Shown: in pieces, positions 1-7,061 of the stretch | Layout of the letters: every line of letters starts with the position of its first letter | How positions within the stretch are numbered: the stretch's first letter is position 1 | Assembly: GCA_964583765.1 (NCBI GenBank) | Contig: CAZOWW010000142.1 | Coordinates: forward strand, 1 to 13,991 | Origin: CAZOWW01 sp964583765 | GTDB taxonomy: Bacteria > Actinomycetota > Actinomycetes > Actinomycetales > Kineosporiaceae | DNA: 13,991 bases | Reading direction: 5' to 3' | Made by a program: the position numbers and the translations under genes | Notes under the pieces: model-generated | Told to the model about the DNA's origin: nothing | The model's input: the letters and a program-made list of their open reading frames with translations, nothing else | Database searches by the model: none

Positions 1-1
1 C

Positions 2-817
2 GGGACCGACGGACCGGCGGGCGCGGGTTCCGGCAGCGCGAGCACGTTCGACGGCAGCGCCACCGGCAGCGCCGGTGCCGCGGGGAACTCCGCCCGCTAC
101 GCGACCTTCAGCGTCGAGTCCTGGGTGCGCACGACGTCCACCACCGGTGGTCTCGTGCTCGGCTACGACCTCTACCAGAGCACGGACAGCCAGAACGCCG
201 ACCGGTTGTTGTACCTCGACGCCGCGGGGCGGACGCACTTCGGGGCCTTCGGCGGGGCCAACGTGGCGATCGTGGGCGGCGCCCCGGTCAACGACGGGCA
301 GTGGCACCACCTGGTCGGCACCCTGTCGGACACCGACGGCGCCCGCCTGTACGTGGACGGCTACCAGGTGGCGGCCGACCCGACCATGCGCAGCACCTCC
401 GTGGTCTCCGGGTACTGGCGGGTCGGGGGTGACCGCCTCCTGGGGTGGGCCGACGCGCCGACCACCTACCTGACGGGCAGCATCGCCGACGCCGCGGTCT
501 ACCCCGTGGCGCTCGACGCCGCGCAGGTCCTGGCCCACGCCGGTTCCCCGGCCCCGGCGGCTCCCGCCGCGGCGTTCGCGGCGGTGCCCACCGGGCTGAC
601 GGTCGCGGTGGACGCCTCGGCCTCCCTCGCCCGGGCCGGGAGCCTCACCTCCTACGCCTGGGACTTCGGGGACGGGACCACAGGCACCGGGGTGGCCGCG
701 TCCCACGCCTATGCCGCGGCCGGTACCTACTCGGTGGTCCTGACGGTCACGGACTCGGTGGGGGGCACGAGTGCGGTGACCCACGATGTCGTGGTCACTG
801 ATCCGGCTACTCCGTAA
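2..817 (+). CDS. LamG-like lectin domain plus PKD domain protein, 3' part
   Basis: The frame is open from the window edge to TAA at 815-817, so the start lies outside. About 271 residues are visible. The first two thirds look like a concanavalin A-like LamG/LamG-3 domain: FSVESWVRT, then GQWHHLVGTLS, LYVDGYQVA and a closing TGSIADAAVYPVALDAAQV. After an Ala/Pro linker comes a PKD domain with the signatures YAWDFGDGTTG, HAYAAAGTYSVVLTV and a final VVV strand. Both folds are typical of large secreted or surface proteins that bind glycans or polymers, so extracellular location is likely, but signal peptide and catalytic domain are not visible. The protein ends straight after the PKD domain: no LPxTG anchor, no C-terminal membrane helix. 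Domain calls are solid; the substrate and enzyme activity, if any, are unknown. Confidence 0.85.
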   Translation, partial: GTDGPAGAGSGSASTFDGSATGSAGAAGNSARYATFSVESWVRTTSTTGGLVLGYDLYQSTDSQNADRLLYLDAAGRTHFGAFGGANVAIVGGAPVNDGQWHHLVGTLSDTDGARLYVDGYQVAADPTMRSTSVVSGYWRVGGDRLLGWADAPTTYLTGSIADAAVYPVALDAAQVLAHAGSPAPAAPAAAFAAVPTGLTVAVDASASLARAGSLTSYAWDFGDGTTGTGVAASHAYAAAGTYSVVLTVTDSVGGTSAVTHDVVVTDPATP

Positions 818-833
818 CTCTCGGTCGATCTGA

Positions 834-877
834 CGACGCCCGTCCCCGACGACTCCGGTCGTCGGGGACGGGCGTCG
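834..877 (+). terminator. Perfect 20-bp-stem hairpin after the LamG-PKD gene
   Basis: Arms 834-853 and 858-877 are perfectly complementary around a TCCG tetraloop, starting 16 bases after the stop codon. No T-run follows, as is common for actinobacterial hairpin terminators. It should end the LamG-PKD transcript and insulate ddl. Confidence 0.8.
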
Positions 878-878
878 C

Positions 879-884
879 TACGCT
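879..884 (+). promoter_or_regulatory. Candidate -10 box for ddl
   Basis: TACGCT fits the actinobacterial TAnnnT -10 pattern and sits about 75 bases before the ddl start. The matching -35 would fall inside the terminator hairpin and I see no good hexamer there, so this is tentative. Confidence 0.3.
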
Positions 885-959
885 GGGTCCTCGACAGCAC
901 CGCGGACCACGCCGCGACACCTCGCAGGCGGTCCGCACCCCCGCCAGGAAGGGCCGGTC

Positions 960-2093
960 ATGTCCGCTGCAACGTTCCCCCGGGTCGCGGTGCTCTACGG
1001 CGGGACCTCCGCCGAGCACGAGGTCGCGTGCGCGGGAGGTGTTTCCGTTGCCCGGGCCCTGCTCGGCCTCGGCTGGCGCCCGGTGCTGGTCGGCCAGCGC
1101 CGTGACGGCGCGTTCGTGATGCCGGACGGCGAGGCGGCCGAACTGGTCGCGGAGTGCGGGGGGCCGCGGGCGATCGACGACAGCCTCCCGGCCAAGGGCC
1201 GTGAGGTGGAGTTCCGGCCCGCGCCGTGGGGACCCGGGGCGCTGATCACCGTGGCGGGGCGGCCCGAGGAGGTCCTCGCCGAGGTGGACGTCGTCTTCCC
1301 GGTGCTCCACGGGCCCGGAGGGGAGGACGGCTCGGTCCAGGGCTACTTCGAGGTGCTGAACGTGCCCTACGTGGGGTGCGGGGTGCTCGCCTCCGCCGTG
1401 AGCATGGACAAGATCCTCATGCGGCGCGCCTTCCAGGCCGAGGACGTCCCGAGCACGCCCTATGTCTGGTTCGACGAGAAGCGGTGGCGCGCGCTGACGG
1501 ACCCGGCCGCCGCCGTGGCGCACCTGGGTCTGCCCTTGTTCGTGAAGCCGGCGAACATGGGCTCCTCGATCGGGATCACCCGGGTGTCGGACCTGGCCGC
1601 CTTGACACCTGCGGTCGAGGAGGCGCTGCGGCACGATCACCGCGTCCTGGTCGAGAAGGGGATGTCCGGGCGCGAACTGGAGTGCGCGGTGCTCGGCGGC
1701 CTGGCCGTGGAGGCCTCGGCCGTGGGCGAGATCGTGTTCGGCGGCGGGTGGTACGACTACCAGGCGAAGTACCTGGGTGAGGAGGACCCCGCGGTGGTGC
1801 CGGCCGAGCTGCCGCCCGCGGTGGTCGAACGAGTGCGGGAGATGGCGGTGCGGGCCTTCGGAGCGGTGGACGGCTGGGGTCTGTCCCGCGTGGACTTCTT
1901 CTGGGACGAGGCACTGGACCAGCTGTGCGTCAATGAGATCAACACGATGCCCGGGTTCACCTCGTACTCCATGTACGCCAAGGCCTGGGCGGCCGCCGGG
2001 GTGTCGTACGAGGAACTCGTGCAGCGCCTGGTCGAGCTGGGGTTCGAGCGTCACCGCATGACCCGCCGTCGGCACGCGCACGGCGTGGGCTGA
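960..2093 (+). CDS. ddl: D-alanine--D-alanine ligase
   Basis: ATP-dependent ligation of two D-Ala in the cytoplasm, giving the dipeptide used by MurF for peptidoglycan precursors. The 377-residue protein shows the family's features in order: N-terminal GGTSAEHEV (14-22), LHGPGGEDGSVQG (116-128), ATP-grasp FVKPANMGSSIGI (194-206, Lys196), the omega-loop YDYQAKY (265-271), metal-binding NEINTMPGFTSYS (325-337) and a usual C-terminal helix. The tyrosine-bearing omega-loop is that of D-Ala-D-Ala ligases, not of VanA-type D-Ala-D-Lac enzymes. ATG 960 is chosen because AGGAAGG (946-952) lies 7 bases upstream. It stands alone here, without gpsA or thiL neighbours, convergent with a diguanylate cyclase gene. 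The basic tail (MTRRRHAHGVG) is partly encoded inside a 31-bp repeat and may be a recent extension. Confidence 0.96.
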   Translation: MSAATFPRVAVLYGGTSAEHEVACAGGVSVARALLGLGWRPVLVGQRRDGAFVMPDGEAAELVAECGGPRAIDDSLPAKGREVEFRPAPWGPGALITVAGRPEEVLAEVDVVFPVLHGPGGEDGSVQGYFEVLNVPYVGCGVLASAVSMDKILMRRAFQAEDVPSTPYVWFDEKRWRALTDPAAAVAHLGLPLFVKPANMGSSIGITRVSDLAALTPAVEEALRHDHRVLVEKGMSGRELECAVLGGLAVEASAVGEIVFGGGWYDYQAKYLGEEDPAVVPAELPPAVVERVREMAVRAFGAVDGWGLSRVDFFWDEALDQLCVNEINTMPGFTSYSMYAKAWAAAGVSYEELVQRLVELGFERHRMTRRRHAHGVG

Positions 2094-2177
2094 GGTGCCT
2101 CAGCGGGCCGCGGGTTGGTTGGTTGGCCCCGCGGCCGAGGTGTCCCCGTGGGCTGAGGTGCCTCAGCGGGCCGCGGG
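2084..2177. repeat. 31-bp direct repeat at the ddl / cyclase convergent ends
   Basis: The same 31 bases occur at 2084-2114 and 2147-2177, 63 bp apart. The first copy contains the ddl stop codon (2091-2093), the second contains the stop of the minus-strand cyclase (TCA at 2163-2165). Each copy carries CTGAGG-TG-CCTCAG. The ends of two unrelated proteins are therefore written in duplicated DNA. Confidence 0.85.
2106..2136. terminator. Hairpin between convergent genes
   Basis: GGCCGCGGG (2106-2114) pairs perfectly with CCCGCGGCC (2128-2136) around a 13-base loop carrying TTGGTTGGTTGG. Its place between two converging stop codons suggests a bidirectional terminator. There is no T-run. Confidence 0.6.
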
Positions 2178-4331
2178 GCGGGGCACCGGGAGGGGGACGG
2201 CCGAGGGCCGGGGCGGCCTGCGGTCCCTGGATCGTTCCGTCCGGTCGGCCACCACCACCCGGTTACGGCCCTCCGCCTTGGCCCGGTACAGGGCCTGGTC
2301 CGCAGCCTTGACCAGGTCGGCCGGGGTGGGCAGGTGCCGGTCCCGGGACGTGGTCGTGGCCACGCCGACGCTCGCCGTCACCAGCGGTGCCACCGTGGAT
2401 GCCGGGTGCGGCAGAGCCTTCGCGGCGAGCAGTTCCTGGAAGCGCTCGGCCACCGCGAGCCCCGCGGCGATGTCGCTGCGTGGCAGGATCACCGCGAACT
2501 CCTCGCCCCCGTAGCGGCAGGCCAGGTCCTCGGGTTCGCGGACCGCCTCCTCCAGGCAGGCGGCCACGGTGCGCAGGGCGTCGTCGCCGAGCACATGTCC
2601 GAAGTGGTCGTTGTAGCGCTTGAACAGGTCCACATCGATCATGAGGAGCGTCAGCGACTCGTCGCTCGTGCGGTTCGGCCAGTGCCGGTCGAGGTGTTCC
2701 TGGAACGCCACCCGGTTGCCGATCCGGGTCAGGCCGTCCAGCATCAGCGAGCGCTGCAACTGGGCGTTGATGCGCTGCAGCTCCTCCTCGGCCCGGCGTC
2801 GCGTGAGCACCTCGCCCTGAAGGTCCTGCTCGGCCTGGCGTCGCGTGAGCACCTCGGCGTGGAGCTCGCGCTCGGCCCGGCGTCGTGTGAGCACCTCGGT
2901 CTCCAGTTCGCGGGTGCGCCCGGCGACCAGTTGTTCCAGGTTGGAGGCGTAGTCGAGGAGCTCCTGGGCACTGAACACGGCGCTGATGGTGCGGCTCAGG
3001 TCCACCCGCAGCACCTCGCTGACGTTCACGCCGCTCCGGATCTGCGCGAAGAGCACGTAGCCGATCGAGCGTTCGTTCACCGACAGGGGTTGCAGGATGA
3101 GCACGTCGTCGTCGAACTCGCCGAGCAGCCGGTCGGGCAGCAGCCGGTGCACCCGGAACAGGTCGTTGGTCGTGGGGTACCGCTGGCCGCCCCGGTTGTC
3201 CAGGACCAGCTCCGCCCACTGCTCGGCGCCCTCCGGTGCCGTGGTGGTCGGTGCTGTGCCCTGCGGGACTCCGGCGCCCTCGCCGTCCGGGGAGCGGTAG
3301 ATCGCCAGGAAGCACCGCTGCACCCCGAGACGAGCCAGGTGGGTGTCGGAGAGCGCGGTCACGACCTCGTCGAGGGTCCGGCACCGAATCATGGCCCGGT
3401 TGAGGCTGATCACCGCATTCTGGGTGGCGAGCTGGCTCTGGGCGGCCTGGGCCATGGTGATGGCCCGCTCGGCCCGCTCCAACGGATCGAGGGCGCCGAC
3501 CGAGGTGGAGCCTCGGCGGACCATGCGTGAGGGCACGGTCACCTCGCAGGCGGGAGCGCCGGCCATCGCCGCGAGGAGTTGCCGGGCCGCGGCCTCGCCC
3601 TGGCTCTCCAGATCCTGGTCGACGGTGGTCAGCCCCGGCCAGTGGAGCGCGGCGACCTCCTCGTTGTCGAAGCCCGTCAGCTTGACGTCCTCCGGCACCC
3701 GGAGCCCCACCTCGGTCAGGGCAGCCAGGGCACCGAGCGCGGAGAGGTCGTTCAGGGCGACGACCGCGTCGAAGCTCCGTCCCTCGGTGACCAGGCGTCG
3801 TACCTCTCGGTAGGCGGCATCGTGCTCGAAGTCACCGACCACCACCAGGTCCTCGTCGACGGCCAGGCCACGGGCGGCGAGCTCGTCCCGGAAGATCTGC
3901 TCGCGGATCATCGAGTCCGGCTGGTGCGCCAGCCCGCGCACCAGCACCGGACGGCGCACCCCGCACTCGTCGAGCAGGTGGGCCAGGAGTTCGCGCATCC
4001 CGCTCTGGTTGTCCCCGTGCACGTAGCTGCGATCGGGAGCCGAGATCCCCACGTGCACGGACGGCATCCCCAACTCGTCGAGCAGGCCGATGAGCTCCTG
4101 CTCCTGCTCGGCGGAGGTGTAGTTGGTGACGATGAGTCCGCACAGGTCGGCATTCCGGAGCAGGTCCACGAGGGAGTCGCACAACCCCGGGCGGAGCGGG
4201 TCGTAGGTGTGCACGAGCGGGATGATGCCCTGGGCGCGCAGCACCGGGGCGATCCCTTGCAGGAGGCGGATCTGGTACGCGTCGAATCCGGTGGTGGTCA
4301 TGACGGCGAGTCGTCGCCGTGACTCGCGCAT
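2163..4331 (-). CDS. LacI-type ligand-binding / GAF-like / GGDEF diguanylate cyclase
   Basis: Predicted soluble 722-residue enzyme making c-di-GMP from two GTP. Residues 1-275 follow the LacI/GalR periplasmic-binding-like fold: GDNQSGM (106-112), ALNDLSALG (192-200), LTGFDNEEVAALHWPGLTTVDQD (218-240) and VRRGSTS, yet there is no helix-turn-helix before it. Residues about 305-455 look GAF-like, 456-527 form a coiled coil with three 14-residue repeats, and 528-695 are the GGDEF domain with DGLTRIGNR, metal-binding DVDLFKRYND and GGEEF (608-612). The canonical RxxD inhibitory site is displaced: REPED stands where RxxD should be. ATG 4331 is preceded by a GGTGAGG-like ribosome site. No membrane segment or signal peptide is visible, so the ligand is sensed inside the cell. 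It is divergent from and paralogous to the gene at 4496. Ligand unknown. Confidence 0.9.
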   Translation of the reverse strand: MRESRRRLAVMTTTGFDAYQIRLLQGIAPVLRAQGIIPLVHTYDPLRPGLCDSLVDLLRNADLCGLIVTNYTSAEQEQELIGLLDELGMPSVHVGISAPDRSYVHGDNQSGMRELLAHLLDECGVRRPVLVRGLAHQPDSMIREQIFRDELAARGLAVDEDLVVVGDFEHDAAYREVRRLVTEGRSFDAVVALNDLSALGALAALTEVGLRVPEDVKLTGFDNEEVAALHWPGLTTVDQDLESQGEAAARQLLAAMAGAPACEVTVPSRMVRRGSTSVGALDPLERAERAITMAQAAQSQLATQNAVISLNRAMIRCRTLDEVVTALSDTHLARLGVQRCFLAIYRSPDGEGAGVPQGTAPTTTAPEGAEQWAELVLDNRGGQRYPTTNDLFRVHRLLPDRLLGEFDDDVLILQPLSVNERSIGYVLFAQIRSGVNVSEVLRVDLSRTISAVFSAQELLDYASNLEQLVAGRTRELETEVLTRRRAERELHAEVLTRRQAEQDLQGEVLTRRRAEEELQRINAQLQRSLMLDGLTRIGNRVAFQEHLDRHWPNRTSDESLTLLMIDVDLFKRYNDHFGHVLGDDALRTVAACLEEAVREPEDLACRYGGEEFAVILPRSDIAAGLAVAERFQELLAAKALPHPASTVAPLVTASVGVATTTSRDRHLPTPADLVKAADQALYRAKAEGRNRVVVADRTERSRDRRPPRPSAVPLPVPRPAAR
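2772..2897 (-). repeat. Three tandem 42-bp units encoding coiled-coil repeats
   Basis: Three in-frame 42-bp units encode EVLTRRRAERELHA, EVLTRRQAEQDLQG and EVLTRRRAEEELQR (residues 479-520). The core GTGAGCACCTCG recurs at 2803, 2845 and 2887, exactly 42 apart. They extend the helix linking the sensor to the GGDEF domain; the paralogue has two units. Confidence 0.9.
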
Positions 4332-4394
4332 GGTGTCGCCTCACCTCACCCTCGCGGAGCCGCCGTCTTCATCCTCGGTGCGTGCGGGGACCGG

Positions 4395-4419
4395 CTTGAG
4401 GGCCTGCTCATACCTCAAG
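4395..4419. promoter_or_regulatory. Palindrome in the divergent cyclase promoter region
   Basis: CTTGAGG (4395-4401) and CCTCAAG (4413-4419) are perfect inverted repeats separated by 11 bases, in the 164-bp gap between the two divergent cyclase genes. The size suits a dimeric repressor operator that could serve both promoters. I find no convincing -35/-10 pair in this gap on either strand, so the role is inferred. Confidence 0.45.
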
Positions 4420-4450
4420 TCGCTCTGCGGACCCTCCGAGATCGGGATGA

Positions 4451-4468
4451 GGGCGCCGTCCGGCGCCC
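4451..4468 (+). other. Short hairpin before the second cyclase gene
   Basis: GGGCGCC (4451-4457) and GGCGCCC (4462-4468) pair around GTCC, 27 bases before the chosen start at 4496. If transcribed, it would form a stable leader hairpin near a weak ribosome-binding site. Confidence 0.4.
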
Positions 4469-4495
4469 GTTCCGGTGCGGCGGAATGGCGGGGCG

Positions 4496-6736
4496 ATGGA
4501 CGAGCGAGCGCCGCGGCTCGTCGTGGTCGTGGCCACCGGGATGGACGAGTACCAGTGCCGGTTGTTCGCGGGCATGAGTCCGGTCTTCGCCGCGGCCGAG
4601 GTCGCCCAGTTGGTCTTCGTGAATTCCGTGCACGGCATCCCCTCGCTGATCTGGCGGGTCCTGTCCGGCTCGGTGACGCCGAGCGGCCTGATCACGATGA
4701 ACTCGCTCAAACCCCGCGAGGAGGAGTCCATTCACCGTCGGCTGACGAGCCTGGGCATCCCGGCGGTGCACATCGGGGGAAAGGTCACCGGTGCGACCTG
4801 CGTGCGGGGGGACAACGCCACCGGCATGCGGCAGCTCATGGCCCATCTGCTGGACGAGTGCGGAGTGCGTCGACCGGCCCTGATCCTGGGCATCCGGCAC
4901 CAGCCGGACTCGGTCGAGCGTGAGCGCATCTTCCGCCAGGAGCTCCTCGCCCGTGATCTCGCCTTCGACGAGGGGCTGGTCGTCGAGGGCGCTTTCCGGG
5001 AGGGGCCGTCGTACCACGAGGTCCGATCGTTGCTGGGACGGCGCCGGGACATGGACGCCTTCGTCGCGCTCAACGATCTCTCCGCCATGGGGGCCTGGAG
5101 CGCGATCACCGAGTGCGGGCTCCGGGTGCCCCACGACGTCCTCCTCACGGGCTTCGACAACGCCCCGCTCTCCTCGCTCCACTGGCCGGGGCTCACCACC
5201 GTCGACCAGGACCTGGAGGGGCAGGGGCGGGCCGCGGCCCAGTGCCTGCTCGCCGAGATGGACGGCGGGAGCCCCGTCGGCGAGAAGGTCGTCCCCGCGA
5301 GCGCGGTGGTGCGTGGCTCCACCGGGTTGCTGCACCAGCCCGTGGAGGAGCAGTTGGCCGACGCGGCGGCCACGGCCCAGCAGGCGCAGGCTCGCCTCTC
5401 GGCCCAGGACGGCATGATGAGCCTCAGCCGATCGATCATGGAGTGTCACAGCCTCGACGAGATCGCGAACACCCTGGCCGGGCGTCTCGGGTGGATGGGC
5501 ATCACCCGGTGCTTCGTGAGCGCCTACGAGGACGCCTGGCCCCGTGACCCGTCGGATCCGGTCGGGCGACCCGGACCGGGGACGGGGACGCTCCACGGGG
5601 CGGTGCCCGGGCCCCCGAGCGGCGGTGCCGTCCGGGGGACGTGGCCGGGACCGGCCGCCCCCGACGAATCAGCGGACGTGCCCGTGGGGGCACAGGCACG
5701 CCTGGTGCTCGACTTCCGCCACGGTCGGGACCAGCCGCTCGACGACTCGGTGTACCGCACCGAGCAGTTGCTGCCCCCGAGCCTCGCGGGTCAGTTGCGC
5801 AGCGGCTCGCTCACCCTGCAGATGCTGTGGCTCGGCGACCGGCAGCTCGGGTTCGTGCTCTTCGACCGGGACTGGTCCCAGGAGTCCGTCGGCCAGGTCA
5901 TGACCATCCAGGTCCTCACCATGGACGTGACCCGGGCCCTCGACACGGTGTTCGCCCGACGTCAGCTCGAGGAACATGCGGCGTTGCTGGAGGCGACGGT
6001 GGCCCGCCGCACCGCTGACCTGCGGAACGAGGTGTCCGTGCGGCGACGCACCGAGCAGGAGTTGCACGAGGAGGTGGTGATCCGCCGCAAGGCCGAGGCG
6101 GAACTGCAGCGGGCCAACAAGGAACTCCAGCGCTCGCTGATGCTGGACGGTCTGACCAGGATCGCCAACCGGATCGCCTTCCAGCGCCATCTCGACGACC
6201 ACTGGCAGCTCGCGGCCCAGCAGAAGGACGAGATCGCGTTGTTGATCCTGGACGTCGACCTCTTCAAGGCCTACAACGATCACTACGGGCATCTCATGGG
6301 CGACGAGGCTCTGCGTACCTTCGCCACCTGTCTGGACGAGTCGGTGCGGGAGCCGCGGGACCTGGCCTGCCGCTACGGCGGGGAGGAGTTCGCCGTGCTG
6401 CTGCCCGGGGCCGGCGTCAAGGCCGCCCTCACCGTGGCCCGACGGTTCCGGAGCCGCCTGACGGAGGCCGCGATCGCCCACGCCGGTTCGATCGTCGCCC
6501 CGGTGCTCACCGCGAGCATCGGGGTCGCCGTCGTGCGGGCCGGCGGGTCCTCCACCACCGCCGAGCTGATCGAGGCGGCCGACCGGGCGCTGTATCGGGC
6601 CAAGGCCCAGGGCCGCAACCGGGTGGCCCTGGCCAGTGCCGAGGACGCGGCCGGCGGAGCCCCTGCCGCCGAGGAGGGCTGGGCCGAGCGACCGGCGCCG
6701 AAGCGGTCCTCCTCGGAGCTGGAGGTGGGGGGCTGA
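4496..6736 (+). CDS. LacI-type ligand-binding / GAF-like / GGDEF diguanylate cyclase, paralogue 2
   Basis: A 746-residue paralogue of the divergent gene at 2163-4331 with the same order of parts. The LacI-like sensor (1-275) has GDNATGM (105-111), ALNDLSAMG (191-199), TGFDN and WPGLTTVDQD. A GAF-like part (about 305-485) carries a Pro/Gly-rich insert at roughly 346-398. The coiled coil has two 14-residue repeats (512-539). The GGDEF domain has DGLTRIANR, DVDLFKAYND and GGEEF (628-632). The RxxD inhibitory position reads REPRD, again shifted by one. A GTG lies in frame at 4475, but ATG 4496 is preferred: from there the first 16 residues align one-to-one with the paralogue's start (MDERAPRLVVVVATGM against MRESRRRLAVMTTTGF). 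The ribosome site is weak (GGCGGGG). No helix-turn-helix, no membrane helix. Product c-di-GMP is expected; ligand and targets are unknown. Confidence 0.9.
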   Translation: MDERAPRLVVVVATGMDEYQCRLFAGMSPVFAAAEVAQLVFVNSVHGIPSLIWRVLSGSVTPSGLITMNSLKPREEESIHRRLTSLGIPAVHIGGKVTGATCVRGDNATGMRQLMAHLLDECGVRRPALILGIRHQPDSVERERIFRQELLARDLAFDEGLVVEGAFREGPSYHEVRSLLGRRRDMDAFVALNDLSAMGAWSAITECGLRVPHDVLLTGFDNAPLSSLHWPGLTTVDQDLEGQGRAAAQCLLAEMDGGSPVGEKVVPASAVVRGSTGLLHQPVEEQLADAAATAQQAQARLSAQDGMMSLSRSIMECHSLDEIANTLAGRLGWMGITRCFVSAYEDAWPRDPSDPVGRPGPGTGTLHGAVPGPPSGGAVRGTWPGPAAPDESADVPVGAQARLVLDFRHGRDQPLDDSVYRTEQLLPPSLAGQLRSGSLTLQMLWLGDRQLGFVLFDRDWSQESVGQVMTIQVLTMDVTRALDTVFARRQLEEHAALLEATVARRTADLRNEVSVRRRTEQELHEEVVIRRKAEAELQRANKELQRSLMLDGLTRIANRIAFQRHLDDHWQLAAQQKDEIALLILDVDLFKAYNDHYGHLMGDEALRTFATCLDESVREPRDLACRYGGEEFAVLLPGAGVKAALTVARRFRSRLTEAAIAHAGSIVAPVLTASIGVAVVRAGGSSTTAELIEAADRALYRAKAQGRNRVALASAEDAAGGAPAAEEGWAERPAPKRSSSELEVGG

Positions 6737-6781
6737 CCGACGACACCAGGAACCGATTTCCGTCCGGCGGACCGCTCCGTG

Positions 6782-6787
6782 TACGCT
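6782..6787 (+). promoter_or_regulatory. Candidate -10 of the tRNA-Thr/tRNA-Met promoter
   Basis: TACGCT fits TAnnnT and ends 10 bases before the first base of tRNA-Thr. A clear -35 is not visible; TTTCCG at 6757-6762 is 19 bases upstream and poor. Confidence 0.4.
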
Positions 6788-6797
6788 TCGGACCGTT

Positions 6798-6870
6798 GCC
6801 CCGATAGCTCAGTCGGCAGAGCGTCTCCATGGTAAGGAGAAGGTCTAGGGTTCGATTCCCTATCGGGGCT
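6798..6870 (+). tRNA. tRNA-Thr (anticodon GGT)
   Basis: A 73-base cloverleaf. Acceptor GCCCCGA (6798-6804) pairs with TCGGGGC (6863-6869), with discriminator T. The anticodon stem TCTCC/GGAGA holds the loop ATGGTAA, giving anticodon GGT, and the T-arm has GGTTCGATTCC. CCA is not encoded. It precedes tRNA-Met by 41 bases and probably shares its transcript. Confidence 0.96.
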
Positions 6871-6896
6871 CTGAACGGTGGTCGTCCTCTTCTGAG

Positions 6897-6920
6897 TACT
6901 CCGCCGATCACGGCGGAGTA
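6897..6920 (+). other. Hairpin overlapping the 5' end of tRNA-Met
   Basis: TACTCCGCCG (6897-6906) is perfectly complementary to CGGCGGAGTA (6911-6920) with loop ATCA. The second arm contains the tRNA-Met 5' acceptor strand plus positions 8-9. This pairing excludes the tRNA's own acceptor stem. Confidence 0.75.
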
Positions 6921-6984
6921 GCTCAGTCGGTAGAGCAAGCGGCTCATAATCGCTGTGTCGCCGGTTCAAGTCCGGCCTCCGCTA
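6912..6984 (+). tRNA. tRNA-Met (anticodon CAT), elongator type
   Basis: A 73-base cloverleaf. Acceptor GGCGGAG (6912-6918) pairs with CTCCGCT (6977-6983), the first pair being G:U, and the discriminator is A. The anticodon stem AGCGG/TCGCT encloses CTCATAA, giving CAT; the T-stem is GCCGG/CCGGC. The initiator hallmarks (unpaired C1, three G:C pairs under the anticodon loop) are absent, so it is elongator Met. A lysidine-modified Ile2 tRNA is the alternative, less likely given the place beside tRNA-Thr and rpmG. CCA is not encoded. Confidence 0.93.
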
Positions 6985-7023
6985 CGAGGATCCGCCGGGT
7001 GGGTGGCGACCAAGGCGTACGGA

Positions 7024-7054
7024 TTCGACCGGGGCCGGGGTCGCCGCGTACCGT
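7024..7054 (+). promoter_or_regulatory. Candidate rpmG promoter
   Basis: TACCGT (7049-7054) fits the TAnnnT -10 pattern, with TTCGAC (7024-7029) as a possible -35 at a long 19-base spacing. Transcription would start near 7061, directly before the hairpin at 7062-7083. Confidence 0.4.
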
Positions 7055-7061
7055 GGGTCGC

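Noticed and set aside
807..2081. 424-codon open frame on the minus strand opposite ddl, and similar long antisense frames at 2334-3530, 4415-5596, 8270-9544 and 9414-11216
   Set aside because: They are antisense shadows in very GC-rich coding DNA. Their translations are His/Arg/Gly/Pro-rich without domains, whereas the opposite strand encodes complete known proteins.
2163..4331. LacI-family transcription factor
   Set aside because: The ligand fold starts at the N-terminus with no helix-turn-helix or hinge helix before it, and the C-terminus is an intact GGDEF domain.
6798..6984. tRNA genes as an integration site (att) for a genomic island
   Set aside because: No repeat of either tRNA 3' end and no integrase was seen in the window, and the genes on both sides look like core chromosome.
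6912..6984. Initiator tRNA-fMet
   Set aside because: Position 1 pairs with 72 (G:U) and the anticodon stem lacks the three G:C pairs typical of initiators.
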